Shown: positions 1 through 8,219 of the stretch, one piece after another
Position numbering within the stretch: the stretch's first letter is position 1
Layout: the number at the start of each line of letters is the position of its first letter
Source of the DNA: Butyrivibrio sp. INlla18
GTDB lineage: Bacteria > Bacillota > Clostridia > Lachnospirales > Lachnospiraceae
Reading direction: 5' to 3'
Length of the DNA: 64,000 nucleotides
Assembly: GCF_900103635.1 (NCBI RefSeq)
Contig: NZ_FMXK01000005.1
Location: forward strand, 186,001-250,000
Translations under genes and position numbers: made by a program
Notes under the pieces: generated by a model
What the model was told of the DNA's origin: nothing
What the model saw: only the letters and a program-made list of their open reading frames with translations
Database searches by the model: none

Positions 1-204
<204 letters not shown>

Positions 205-218
205 TTACTCCTCTTTTA

Positions 219-731
219 TCATTCTGTATAAACTTTTCTAGGTGCAACTGCCTTGATAGCAGATACAAACTCACTTGTAGGCTCTAAGATGATCTTCTCT
301 TTGCCATCGTAAATGATCGTATATGTAGGATCAGGCTGAGCATTCTTGTCTTTTGATGAATAATCTACAACCTTGAATGTTCTGTTTTTGAATTCGTCTA
401 AATGATATGAACGTGATGGAGCCATGATCTCGATGTGCTCAACGGAATAATTGCCCACGTGCTTACGGGAACTTTTATTAAGAACTTTATCTACTGAAAT
501 TTCTCTTTCGCAATACTGATATTCGTACTCGATAGTTGCATTAAGAGCTGCAAAATGATAACCAAAACCTGCGGCTATACAAAGGATCATGAACACCAAT
601 CCACCGCCGAGCAAAAATGCTCCGATAAAGAAAAGAATCGCAAAAATAAGTAACAAATACTTAAGAAAAACCATTACTGGTGATCCCTTACTAGGAACCA
701 GACACTCTACATAATTGTTCTCTACACCCAT
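219..731 (-). CDS. Small membrane protein of unknown function
   Basis: I do not recognise this 170-residue protein. A hydrophobic stretch at about residues 19-60 is long enough for two closely spaced membrane segments, and the rest (about 65-170) is polar and probably cytosolic. No catalytic motif is visible. The only start is the ATG at 731, since an in-frame TAG sits just upstream; the AGGAGG site is unusually far, about 13 bases away. It is followed closely by guaB, so the two are likely cotranscribed from the promoter at 797-825. Co-location with guaB may be conserved, but I cannot test that here. Confidence 0.8.
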   Translation of the reverse strand: MGVENNYVECLVPSKGSPVMVFLKYLLLIFAILFFIGAFLLGGGLVFMILCIAAGFGYHFAALNATIEYEYQYCEREISVDKVLNKSSRKHVGNYSVEHIEIMAPSRSYHLDEFKNRTFKVVDYSSKDKNAQPDPTYTIIYDGKEKIILEPTSEFVSAIKAVAPRKVYTE

Positions 732-796
732 GCTAGTCTAATATCCTCCTATAGTCTCAGCTATAAACTCCCCATTTACAGCCCATTTTATCGACT

Positions 797-825
797 ATCT
801 TATATGTAATCTCAGCCAATGTCAA
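797..825 (-). promoter_or_regulatory. Sigma-A promoter for the membrane protein-guaB transcript
   Basis: On the minus strand there is a perfect -35 box TTGACA (820-825), a 17-base spacer and a -10 box TAAGAT (797-802). It lies about 65 bases before the ATG at 731. Confidence 0.75.
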
Positions 826-891
826 GGTGAAAAGTATCTAGTTTTTAGCAAATATTAAACCTAAATTTTATGCTAAAAAATCCTTATCTCA

Positions 892-921
892 TTGACATTT
901 ACAGATTAAAATCTGTATTAT
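892..921 (+). promoter_or_regulatory. Sigma-A promoter with a palindrome in its spacer
   Basis: A -35 box TTGACA (892-897) is followed after 18 bases by TATTAT (916-921). The spacer holds the perfect interrupted palindrome ACAGATTAAAATCTGT (901-916), which is placed as an operator would be. It probably drives the gene at 1044, leaving a leader of about 115 bases. Confidence 0.65.
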
Positions 922-1043
922 ATCTTTCGTATGTGATCTAATAGTAGGATAAAAAGTATACCATCATTAATTATATATGTTTTTGCGATTAAATAAAATT
1001 ATATTTTTGTAATATTTATCTGTTCAAAGCGGAGGAAAAAGCC

Positions 1044-1841
1044 ATGTCATTGCACGATGAGATCAAAGAACAGCAAAAGAAACTAAAAGGTCAGGGATTT
1101 AAAGCTCACTGGGAATACTTCTGGGAATACTACAAGATCCATACCTTCGTAGTTATTGCAGCTATCATACTTCTTACAGTTCTTATAAAAGATATATCAA
1201 ATAACAAGCCTTATGCTCTTTACGCAGTCTTACTAAACAGCAATGTGCCTGATACCGAGCAGACCTTTGAGTCTGATTTTACTGAATACGCGCAGATCGA
1301 TACTAATAGCTATACCTGCTTCGTAGATACATCTTCCTCTTATAGGACTGATGCCATCAATGAGATGACAATTGCTACCTCAGAGAAGATCATGGCTAAT
1401 ATCTCAGCCAAAGAGCTGGATGTCATGGCCGCAGATACTGACATGTTCAGATATTATGCATATCAGGATGTTTACATGGATCTTAGAGATGCCTTTGATC
1501 AGGCGTTTCTTGATAAGTATTCAGACAAGATCTGCTACGTAGATAGAAAGCTTATTGAATATATCTCTTCCGAAGAATATCAGAATTTCATGCTAAATGG
1601 AGAATATGATGAGAACAACAAATATGCTGTCATGGCTGCTGAAATCTACAACAGAGGAATATATCCTGACATTCCTGTTTCTGAAATGGAAGACCCTGTT
1701 CCAGTTGGATTATATATCGAAGATTCAAATGCCATCAAAGAGAACAATGCCTACTATGGTCAGAAGTGCATTGTAGGAGTGATCATTAACACAGGCAGAC
1801 TTGATACTGCCAAGCAGTTTGTAGAATTTCTTTTACAATAA
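1044..1841 (+). CDS. Membrane-anchored extracytoplasmic protein of unknown function
   Basis: This 265-residue protein is not one I can name. Residues 1-30 are charged and cytosolic, residues about 34-52 form one membrane segment, and the remaining ~210 residues are likely outside the cell. No lipobox, repeat or enzyme motif is visible. The start has a strong GGAGG site seven bases upstream. It stands alone, with its own promoter (892-921), facing lysC across a shared terminator at 1858-1883. A sensing or wall-associated role would be a guess from topology only. Confidence 0.8.
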   Translation: MSLHDEIKEQQKKLKGQGFKAHWEYFWEYYKIHTFVVIAAIILLTVLIKDISNNKPYALYAVLLNSNVPDTEQTFESDFTEYAQIDTNSYTCFVDTSSSYRTDAINEMTIATSEKIMANISAKELDVMAADTDMFRYYAYQDVYMDLRDAFDQAFLDKYSDKICYVDRKLIEYISSEEYQNFMLNGEYDENNKYAVMAAEIYNRGIYPDIPVSEMEDPVPVGLYIEDSNAIKENNAYYGQKCIVGVIINTGRLDTAKQFVEFLLQ

Positions 1842-1857
1842 TAAATATATGCAAACA

Positions 1858-1883
1858 AAAAGTGAGCCCTAGGGCTCACTTTT
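1858..1883. terminator. Bidirectional terminator
   Basis: A 26-base perfect palindrome with AAAAGTGAGCC and its complement forms a stem flanked by A and T runs, so it can stop both the rightward gene (ending 1841) and leftward lysC (ending 1893). Confidence 0.9.
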
Positions 1884-1892
1884 ATATTGTCA

Positions 1893-3212
1893 TTAAACCT
1901 GAGTTGTTACGAAGATATCGTAGATAGCTCTGATTGCCTTTTCATAATCTCTTGTCTCAACACCAATGATGATATTAAGCTCTGATGAACCCTGATCGAT
2001 CATTCTAACATTTACGCTTGCATGTGCAAGTGCTGAGAAGATTCTGCCGGCAGTACCACGTGTAGACTTCATACCTCTACCAACAACTGCAATAAGAGCA
2101 AGGTCTGAGTCAATCTCAAGCATATCTGGACGAGCAAGTCTGTGGATCTCTGAAACTACTGACTGCTCTTTTTCAATGAACTCATCCTGCTGAACAAATA
2201 CTGTCATAGTATCGATTCCTGAAGGAACATGCTCGATGGAGATATTCTGATCTTCAAATGCCTGAAGAACCTTTCTCACAAAGCCTACCTCAGAGTTCAT
2301 CTGATCCTTTAAGATATTTACGCAGCAGAAGCCTTTTTTACCAGCAATACCAGTGATGACGAACTTTGACTTCTTGGCTGTTGACTCAACGATCCATGTT
2401 CCTGGATCCTCTGGCTTGTTGGTATTTCTAATATTGATAGGAATACCTTCTTTTCTAACTGGGAAGATGGCGTCTTCATGAAGAACAGATGCACCCATGT
2501 ATGCAAGCTCTCGAAGCTCTGTGTATGTAATAGTATCGATGTGTGGTGGCTTGTCGATGATCCTAGGATCTGCAACAAGGAAACCTGAAACGTCAGTCCA
2601 GTTCTCGTATACATCAGCCTTGATCGCTCTTGAAACGATAGATCCTGTTATATCAGAACCACCTCTTGAGAATGTCTTGATGGTTCCATCTGGATATGCT
2701 CCATAGAATCCTGGGATTACTGCATTAGGTGTCTTCTCAAGCTTCTTGGCCATGAGTTTGTTAGTCTTCTCACCATCGAAATCACCGTTCTTGTCAAAAG
2801 CAACTACAGTTGCAGAATCAATGAATTCAAATCCAAGATATGTAGCCATTACGATACCATTTAAGTACTCTCCACGGCTTGCAGCATAGTCGTTACCAGC
2901 CTTAGCCTTAAAGTTCTTTTCAATGGTCTTAAATTCATTTGAAAGATTGAGCTTTAAGCCAAGTCCCTTGATGATCTCATCGTAGCGAGCCTTGATAGCA
3001 TCAAGCTGCTTCTGGAAATCTTTTCCAGCCTCTGCAAGAGCGTAAGTCTTGTAGAGCATGTCTGTAACTTTTGTGTCTTTGGAATTTCTTTTACCAGGTG
3101 CAGAAGGAACTACATAAGCTCTGTCTGGATCTAACTTGATGATCTCGCCCACTTTCATGAACTGCTCTGCGCTAGCAAGTGAACTTCCTCCGAATTTAAC
3201 TACCTTCTTCAT
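1893..3212 (-). CDS. lysC: Aspartate kinase
   Basis: Aspartokinase phosphorylates aspartate, the entry step to lysine, threonine and methionine. The 439-residue protein starts KKVVKFGGSSLA, the nucleotide-binding signature of the family, has the kinase domain to about residue 290 and two C-terminal ACT domains (about 300-439) that would bind a feedback effector. Length is normal for a monofunctional enzyme. It is the third gene of the leftward operon ACT protein-hom-lysC, 25 bases after hom, which suggests that it serves mainly threonine synthesis. The ribosome site GAGGAG lies about 11 bases before the ATG. Which amino acid inhibits it cannot be read from the sequence. Confidence 0.95.
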   Translation of the reverse strand: MKKVVKFGGSSLASAEQFMKVGEIIKLDPDRAYVVPSAPGKRNSKDTKVTDMLYKTYALAEAGKDFQKQLDAIKARYDEIIKGLGLKLNLSNEFKTIEKNFKAKAGNDYAASRGEYLNGIVMATYLGFEFIDSATVVAFDKNGDFDGEKTNKLMAKKLEKTPNAVIPGFYGAYPDGTIKTFSRGGSDITGSIVSRAIKADVYENWTDVSGFLVADPRIIDKPPHIDTITYTELRELAYMGASVLHEDAIFPVRKEGIPINIRNTNKPEDPGTWIVESTAKKSKFVITGIAGKKGFCCVNILKDQMNSEVGFVRKVLQAFEDQNISIEHVPSGIDTMTVFVQQDEFIEKEQSVVSEIHRLARPDMLEIDSDLALIAVVGRGMKSTRGTAGRIFSALAHASVNVRMIDQGSSELNIIIGVETRDYEKAIRAIYDIFVTTQV

Positions 3213-3237
3213 AATAGTATGATCTCCTCAAATTTCA

Positions 3238-4446
3238 TCAATATAATCTGATATAACCCTTAACACTATCCATCTTCCAAAGCTTTTCTTCAAAGTCTTT
3301 TTCTGAAATGGAATCTGTAATAAATGCAAACTCATTTGGAATGCTGTTTCTCTTGACTACGTCTAAGTTGCTTCCAAAGATCTCTCTTGCCTGATCTTCA
3401 AGATCAGCTGCAACTCTTACAAAGAAATGCCTTACAGCGTTATCCTTAGGCGAAAGAGCTGCTTTCTCAGCCTTCATGTTTACTTCGATGTGTTTGCCCT
3501 TGTGCTTGACCATATCGATCACGTCAGCTACTACCGCGCTTGCTGTGGCATTCTTGCCCGCTCCTTTGCCGTAAAACATAACGTCGCCTAACATATTACC
3601 ATGAACATTGATGGCATTAAATACCCCATTTACATTTGCAAGTGGATTCTCATAAGGAATGAGGAATGGTGCAACGATAGTAAAAAAGCCATTCTCATTT
3701 CTTTTGCACATTGCAAGAAGCTTGATAGCCATATTAAGTGATCTTGCATATTCAAAGTCCTGAATATTGATCTTGCTGATACCCTCTGTGTAGATATCCT
3801 CATAATCAACATGCTTGCCACTCATAAGACTTGAAAGAATCGCGATCTTACGACATGCATCATAGCCCTCTACGTCAGCTTCTGGATTACGCTCAGCATA
3901 TCCTTTCTCCTGTGCCTGTTTAAGGACTGTCTCAAAGCCAATTCCCTCTTTATCCATCTTAGTTAAGATATAGTTGGTTGTTCCATTTAAGATACCTGTG
4001 ATTGAGTCGATCTTTTCATGTTTAAGGGAATCGTTAAGGCTTCTAAGAACGGGAATTCCGCCACCTACACTTGCTTCAAAAAGGTAGCTTACACCGTTTG
4101 CCTTTGCAAGCTCTACAAGCTCTGGTCCATGAGCCGCCACAAGCTCTTTATTGGATGTGCAGACGCTCTTGCCCTTTGAAAGAGCCTGCTTCTCAAATGT
4201 AAAGGCTGGTTCAATTCCACCCATTGTTTCGCAGATCACGTCTACTTCTGGATCATCGAGAATAACATTTATATCGTGAACCACCTGTGACTCATGCTTG
4301 TCACCAGGAAAATCTCTAAGATCAAGAATATATTTAAGCTCAATCTTCTCGCCTGAGCTCTTCTCTACTTCAGCTGCGTTGGTATCAAGAACTTCAACAA
4401 CACCGCTACCTACTGTGCCATATCCCAAGACTGCTACTTTTGCCAT
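3238..4446 (-). CDS. hom: Homoserine dehydrogenase
   Basis: This enzyme reduces aspartate semialdehyde to homoserine for threonine and methionine synthesis. The 402-residue protein has the dinucleotide-binding start AKVAVLGYGTVGSG, the catalytic-domain motif GILNGTTNYILTKM and a C-terminal region (about 330-402) that fits an ACT domain. I chose the ATG at 4446 over a TTG four codons upstream because GGAGG sits five bases before it. The gene lies between the ACT-domain gene and lysC on the same strand with short gaps, forming one operon. Confidence 0.95.
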   Translation of the reverse strand: MAKVAVLGYGTVGSGVVEVLDTNAAEVEKSSGEKIELKYILDLRDFPGDKHESQVVHDINVILDDPEVDVICETMGGIEPAFTFEKQALSKGKSVCTSNKELVAAHGPELVELAKANGVSYLFEASVGGGIPVLRSLNDSLKHEKIDSITGILNGTTNYILTKMDKEGIGFETVLKQAQEKGYAERNPEADVEGYDACRKIAILSSLMSGKHVDYEDIYTEGISKINIQDFEYARSLNMAIKLLAMCKRNENGFFTIVAPFLIPYENPLANVNGVFNAINVHGNMLGDVMFYGKGAGKNATASAVVADVIDMVKHKGKHIEVNMKAEKAALSPKDNAVRHFFVRVAADLEDQAREIFGSNLDVVKRNSIPNEFAFITDSISEKDFEEKLWKMDSVKGYIRLY

Positions 4447-4482
4447 TACATCCTCCAATTTTTCATAATATTTTTCCTCAAT

Positions 4483-4938
4483 TTATGCAAAGGTTGCGCT
4501 GCGTCCGGAAATGTGGACCTTGTGGACGCCGCTTGCCTTTTCCATCTTGTCGATCATATCCATAACATCTCTTGTAGTTGGGAGAACCTGGATCGTTATC
4601 GAAATTGATGCAACTCCATTAAGTGGAATAGACTGGTGAATAGTCAGAATGTTTGCACCAAATTCAGCAATAAGATTTAGAACGTAGGATAAAAGACCTA
4701 CTTCATCATTCATCTGGAATGTAAGAGTTAATGTTGTTCCCTGCAGGCTGTCGTGGAATTCGTAGATGTCCTCTTTGTATTTATAAAAAGAGCTCCTACT
4801 GATGCCCACACTATCGGCTGCGTCATTTACAGTTTTTACCTTACCAGATTCTAGGAGCTTCTTGGCTTCTACAACCTTTAAAAGAACCTCTGGAACTGCC
4901 TGTTTTCTTATAACATAGTAGCCTGCATCCTGCTGCAT
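4483..4938 (-). CDS. ACT-domain protein, PheB/UPF0735 family
   Basis: This 151-residue protein has an N-terminal helix-turn-helix-like half (about 15-60, including AADSVGISRSSFYKYKE) and a C-terminal ACT domain (about 70-150, with MNDEVGLLSYVLNLIAE). Such proteins sit beside hom in many Firmicutes and are thought to be regulators that bind an amino acid; the exact role is not settled. I chose the ATG at 4938, where AGGTGAG precedes it, over a GTG three codons upstream. It is the first gene of the hom-lysC operon, behind the promoter at 5004-5032. Confidence 0.88.
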   Translation of the reverse strand: MQQDAGYYVIRKQAVPEVLLKVVEAKKLLESGKVKTVNDAADSVGISRSSFYKYKEDIYEFHDSLQGTTLTLTFQMNDEVGLLSYVLNLIAEFGANILTIHQSIPLNGVASISITIQVLPTTRDVMDMIDKMEKASGVHKVHISGRSATFA

Positions 4939-5003
4939 TTCTCTCACCTACAAAATCGAAATATTTGTTTTTGTACCACGGACATTTGTATGTACTGGAA
5001 AGA

Positions 5004-5032
5004 ATTTTAGCACACTAAAGTTATAAAGGCAA
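5004..5032 (-). promoter_or_regulatory. Promoter of the ACT protein-hom-lysC operon
   Basis: Minus-strand boxes TTGCCT (5027-5032) and TAAAAT (5004-5009) are 17 bases apart. The leader to the ATG at 4938 is only about 60 bases, too short for a T-box or lysine riboswitch. Confidence 0.7.
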
Positions 5033-5042
5033 TAGGCAAAAC

Positions 5043-5075
5043 AAAAAAAGTTCAGCATAATTGCTGAACTTTTTT
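5043..5075 (-). terminator. Terminator of the HTH gene
   Basis: AAGTTCAGCA pairs with TGCTGAACTT around a four-base loop, with T runs on both strands. It lies just after the leftward HTH gene ending at 5086. Confidence 0.88.
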
Positions 5076-5085
5076 GGATACTATT

Positions 5086-5592
5086 TTATTTTCTCAGCTT
5101 ATCAAGCTTTTCTTTGTCAATCTTACCATCTGCAATAGTATTAGCAACCCACAATTTGAGAGCCTCTACAGTTACATCGATGTGCTCAAGCTGTGTCTGA
5201 ATGCTGGCAAAGTCAGGAAGCTCATCATCTGTGATCTCACCATCAGCAGTTATCTCGATCAATCTATTCTTTTGACGCTCAAGAGAATTAAGGGAAGATA
5301 ACATAGCAAGTACGATTTCTGATAATGAAGAAATCTTAACTTCAGGCACTGAAGTTCTACCTATAGCACACTCGTGAGTGCAATAATAATTGCAAAGCTC
5401 AGGCTTTCTATATGCCTTGGCCATAGCAACTACATCTTCAGGATAAATATTAGTCTTGCCTGTTTCCATCTTTTCAAGACTGCTCTCAGAGATTCCTCCC
5501 ATAAGCTCACTTGCCTGAGCTCTGGAAAATCCCATTGCTTCTCTACTTTCGAAAAAGATATTCTTGTTTTCCTTAATGGATCTCTTTCCCAT
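5086..5592 (-). CDS. Helix-turn-helix (XRE-type) regulator
   Basis: This 168-residue protein has an N-terminal XRE-like DNA-binding domain (about residues 12-60, with MGFSRAQASELMGGISESSLEKME) followed by a short cysteine-rich segment CNYYCTHECAIG and a mostly helical C-terminal part. Similar proteins are common in Clostridia; their targets are mostly unknown. The ATG at 5592 has GGGAGG four bases upstream; a TTG four codons earlier overlaps this site and is unlikely. Two near-identical 11-base direct repeats upstream (5643-5680) could be its own operators. It stands alone, with a terminator on each side. Confidence 0.88.
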   Translation of the reverse strand: MGKRSIKENKNIFFESREAMGFSRAQASELMGGISESSLEKMETGKTNIYPEDVVAMAKAYRKPELCNYYCTHECAIGRTSVPEVKISSLSEIVLAMLSSLNSLERQKNRLIEITADGEITDDELPDFASIQTQLEHIDVTVEALKLWVANTIADGKIDKEKLDKLRK

Positions 5593-5642
5593 GAAACCTC
5601 CCAAAAATCTGCATTTCGCCGTTTTAGCAAATTAAACTATCA

Positions 5643-5680
5643 TATTTTGCAATCACTAGTATGTTACTGTATTTTGCGAT
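5643..5680. repeat. Direct repeats upstream of the HTH gene
   Basis: TATTTTGCAAT (5643-5653) and TATTTTGCGAT (5670-5680) differ by one base and are 27 bases apart, within the likely promoter region of the regulator gene. A role as operator is inference. Confidence 0.45.
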
Positions 5681-5708
5681 AATTTACAATAAAAACATCA
5701 GAAAAAGC

Positions 5709-5742
5709 GAAAAGCCACGGTTATTGGGGTGCCGTGACTTTT
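5709..5742 (-). terminator. Terminator after the GH31 gene
   Basis: On the minus strand AAAGTCACGG pairs with CCGTGGCTTT (one wobble) around an 11-12 base loop and is followed by T-rich sequence. It lies about 100 bases past the GH31 stop. Confidence 0.75.
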
Positions 5743-5845
5743 CATACGCTTATAAAAGGAAAGAGTTAGGAGTGTTACATTTTCATGTAGCACTTCTTAA
5801 CGCATCTATTATGTTATCACAATTGTCTGACCAATTCAAACATTT

Positions 5846-7870
5846 TCAGAGTTTTTCAAAAACTGGCATGTACTCAATTGGAGCACTGACCTTCACAGTT
5901 CTTTCACCTGCAAACTCTTCACCAGTACTTGTCAGTTTCCAATTGCCCTTTGGAAGGTAAACTTCTCTCTCAAACTCATTCAAATGAAGAATAGGAGCTA
6001 CAAGGTATTTTTCACCAAACATGTACTGATCCTGAATATCCCAGCACTTCTCGTCCTCAGGGAACTCATAGAACATTGTTCTGATAAGTGGTGAGCCATT
6101 TGTAGATGCTTCATTATAAAGAGCTTTTATATATGGCTTTAACTCTTTTCTGATATCATAATATTTCTTCATGATCTCGAAGTTGTCATCGCCATAGCTC
6201 CACATTTCGTTATCCTGGCCTGTATGAAGATATCCGCCGCCCCAATCTCTATCATCAAGAGCTGGAATATTGTAAGGTCCACGGTCTCCATGAAGTCTGA
6301 ATACAGCAGTATAAACAGCAAACTGATACCATCTGATAAGAAGCTGTCTAAAGTCTGGGTCATTTACATCATCTGTCATGAATCCGCCGATATCTGTTGT
6401 CCACCAAGGAATACCCGCAAGTCCCATATTAAGACCGCACTGAAGCTGATCCTGAAGAGCTTCAAATGTACTTGGAACATCTCCTGACCATACTACATTT
6501 CCATACTTCTGGCTTCCCGCCCATGCGCATCTTAAAAGGTTTACAGGGTTCTTCTGGCCCTCTTTTACCATATTATCGTAGAATACGCGGCTATACTTCT
6601 GTGGATAAAGGTTACTAACTTCAAGAGCTGAACCATCAATATATCTGAAGTTCTCGAAGTCATATACGCCATAATCAGGCTCAGAGTTATCAAGCCAGAA
6701 TCCATCTATTCCAAAGTCATAGTAGTTCTTTTTGCAAACTTCCCATACATATTTACTGGTCTCAGGATTAAATACGTCGATTTCCACGCAGTCGCCCTGA
6801 TAATCATATGTCTGAAGGGCACCTCTCTCAGTCTTGATAAGAAGGCCTTTTTCAAGCATAGGATAGAAGTTCTCACTCTTTCTATCTACAGAAGGCCATA
6901 CAGATACAATTACCTTGATTCCCATGCTGTGGAGTTCATCTACCATAGCCTTTGGATCTGGCCAGTATTTCTTGTCAAATTTCCAATCTCCCTGATATGT
7001 CCAGTGGAAGAAGTCGATTACGATCTGATCAATGTGGATTCCAAGCTCTTTGTACTTGCGTGCAATAGAAAGAACCTCATCCTGAGTTCTGTATCTTAAT
7101 TTGCACTGCCAAAGACCCATAAGTTCCTCTGGGAACTCTCCTGCATATCCTGTTGCAGATGCATAGTTTGCTACGATCTCCTTTGGAGTATCAGCTACTG
7201 TGATGTAGTAATCCAGCTCTTTTGTTGAGTACATATCCCAAAGTGTCATATTGTTACCAAAGGTAACCTGTCCAACACCAGGGTTATTCCATAACATACC
7301 ATAACCAAGAGAAGATACAGCAAATGGTACTGAAATCTGTGAGTTTCTCTGAGCAAGTTCAAGAGTACATCCCTTAAGGTTCATGTTCTGCTGCTGGTAT
7401 TGTCCCATACCAAAAAGCTTCTCGCCTGGATTACTATCAAAGCGTACCTTAAGCTTGTAATTATCTGAGCCCTGAACGCCCTTCCACTCTCTGTTAACAA
7501 TCTTAAGGCATCTACTCTCTCTAGAGATAGTTCCATCATAAGAACGGAAATATTCTCTTAATATAAGCTTATCCTTCTTATAAAAAGACATAACGCCTGC
7601 AAAATTCACTTCACAGGAAATATCACCATTTGTAATCTTTCCGTGAGTTCTGTCTACATCTGTTCCCTCACCAGTTCTGTAAGTAACGTCAAAGGTCTTA
7701 ACCTCTGCGCTTGTTTCCTTCACTTTTTCTGTTAACGCCCAATTATTGCCAGTAAAATCCTTGAGCATTGTTGCTCTAACCCTAAGTGAATTCTCACCCC
7801 AAGCTTCAACTCTGACTGTCTCGCCTTGCCTCTTAAACACAAGGGCATTTTTCTCTGCGATAAACTCCAT
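5846..7870 (-). CDS. GH31 alpha-glycosidase (alpha-xylosidase/alpha-glucosidase type)
   Basis: This 674-residue cytosolic enzyme (no signal peptide) belongs to glycoside hydrolase family 31. The N-terminal beta-sandwich covers about residues 1-230 and the barrel about 240-600. The nucleophile is Asp394 in DGFWLDNSEP and the likely acid/base is Asp464 in VVWSGD; the family motif WWTTDIGGF follows. Substrate within GH31 cannot be fixed from motifs; alpha-xylosidase would fit with the GH94 phosphorylase of this locus, since removing xylose from xyloglucan oligosaccharides exposes cello-oligosaccharides. It is the last gene of the lacI-permease-binding protein operon, separated by a terminator and a 139-base palindrome, so it may be expressed less or separately. 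Confidence 0.92.
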   Translation of the reverse strand: MEFIAEKNALVFKRQGETVRVEAWGENSLRVRATMLKDFTGNNWALTEKVKETSAEVKTFDVTYRTGEGTDVDRTHGKITNGDISCEVNFAGVMSFYKKDKLILREYFRSYDGTISRESRCLKIVNREWKGVQGSDNYKLKVRFDSNPGEKLFGMGQYQQQNMNLKGCTLELAQRNSQISVPFAVSSLGYGMLWNNPGVGQVTFGNNMTLWDMYSTKELDYYITVADTPKEIVANYASATGYAGEFPEELMGLWQCKLRYRTQDEVLSIARKYKELGIHIDQIVIDFFHWTYQGDWKFDKKYWPDPKAMVDELHSMGIKVIVSVWPSVDRKSENFYPMLEKGLLIKTERGALQTYDYQGDCVEIDVFNPETSKYVWEVCKKNYYDFGIDGFWLDNSEPDYGVYDFENFRYIDGSALEVSNLYPQKYSRVFYDNMVKEGQKNPVNLLRCAWAGSQKYGNVVWSGDVPSTFEALQDQLQCGLNMGLAGIPWWTTDIGGFMTDDVNDPDFRQLLIRWYQFAVYTAVFRLHGDRGPYNIPALDDRDWGGGYLHTGQDNEMWSYGDDNFEIMKKYYDIRKELKPYIKALYNEASTNGSPLIRTMFYEFPEDEKCWDIQDQYMFGEKYLVAPILHLNEFEREVYLPKGNWKLTSTGEEFAGERTVKVSAPIEYMPVFEKL

Positions 7871-7983
7871 ACAATACCTCGCTGTCTTTCTTCTGTTTGA
7901 TATAAAAATTCAATTGTTACTTTTTGCCAAGTACGCATTTCGACTTAGCTTTTGTTTCTCACTTCACCATCTTATCATTAGAT

Positions 7984-8122
7984 GGCGCTGTGTGAATACA
8001 TAATATTTGAAGCAGTGTTAAAAAACGTCGGTACTTAGGTGCTGTTTTTTGGCACCTTAGTACCGTTACGTTTTTTATCAAGCGAAAGCGTCTGCAAAAA
8101 TGTTATGTGTTCACACAGCGCC
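7984..8122. repeat. 139-base imperfect inverted repeat
   Basis: The outer arms GGCGCTGTGTGAA and TTCACACAGCGCC are perfect complements and continue inward with few mismatches (ACATAATATT against AATGTTATGT). The inner arms GGTACTTAGGTGC and GCACCTTAGTACC pair with a single mismatch around a short T-rich loop. The whole element can fold into one long hairpin between the binding-protein gene and GH31. I see no open frame or clear target-site duplication. It could be a miniature mobile element or an RNA-stabilising structure. Confidence 0.8.
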
Positions 8123-8159
8123 CCCAATAAAAAATCGGGAAGCCAACACTTTTAAAAAA

Positions 8160-8184
8160 GCCATGGCATCGTAGATGCCATGGC
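8160..8184 (-). terminator. Terminator after the binding-protein gene
   Basis: GCCATGGCATC and GATGCCATGGC form an 11-bp perfect stem with a 3-base loop, followed on the minus strand by six T. It would stop or reduce transcription from the ABC operon into GH31. Confidence 0.92.
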
Positions 8185-8219
8185 TCTTATTATACCATTA
8201 TTAGGTGCTCAAAAGTTAA

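Noticed and set aside
4939..5050. T-box or lysine riboswitch in front of the ACT-hom-lysC operon.
   Set aside because: The leader from the mapped promoter is only about 60 bases and has no T-box sequence or terminator.
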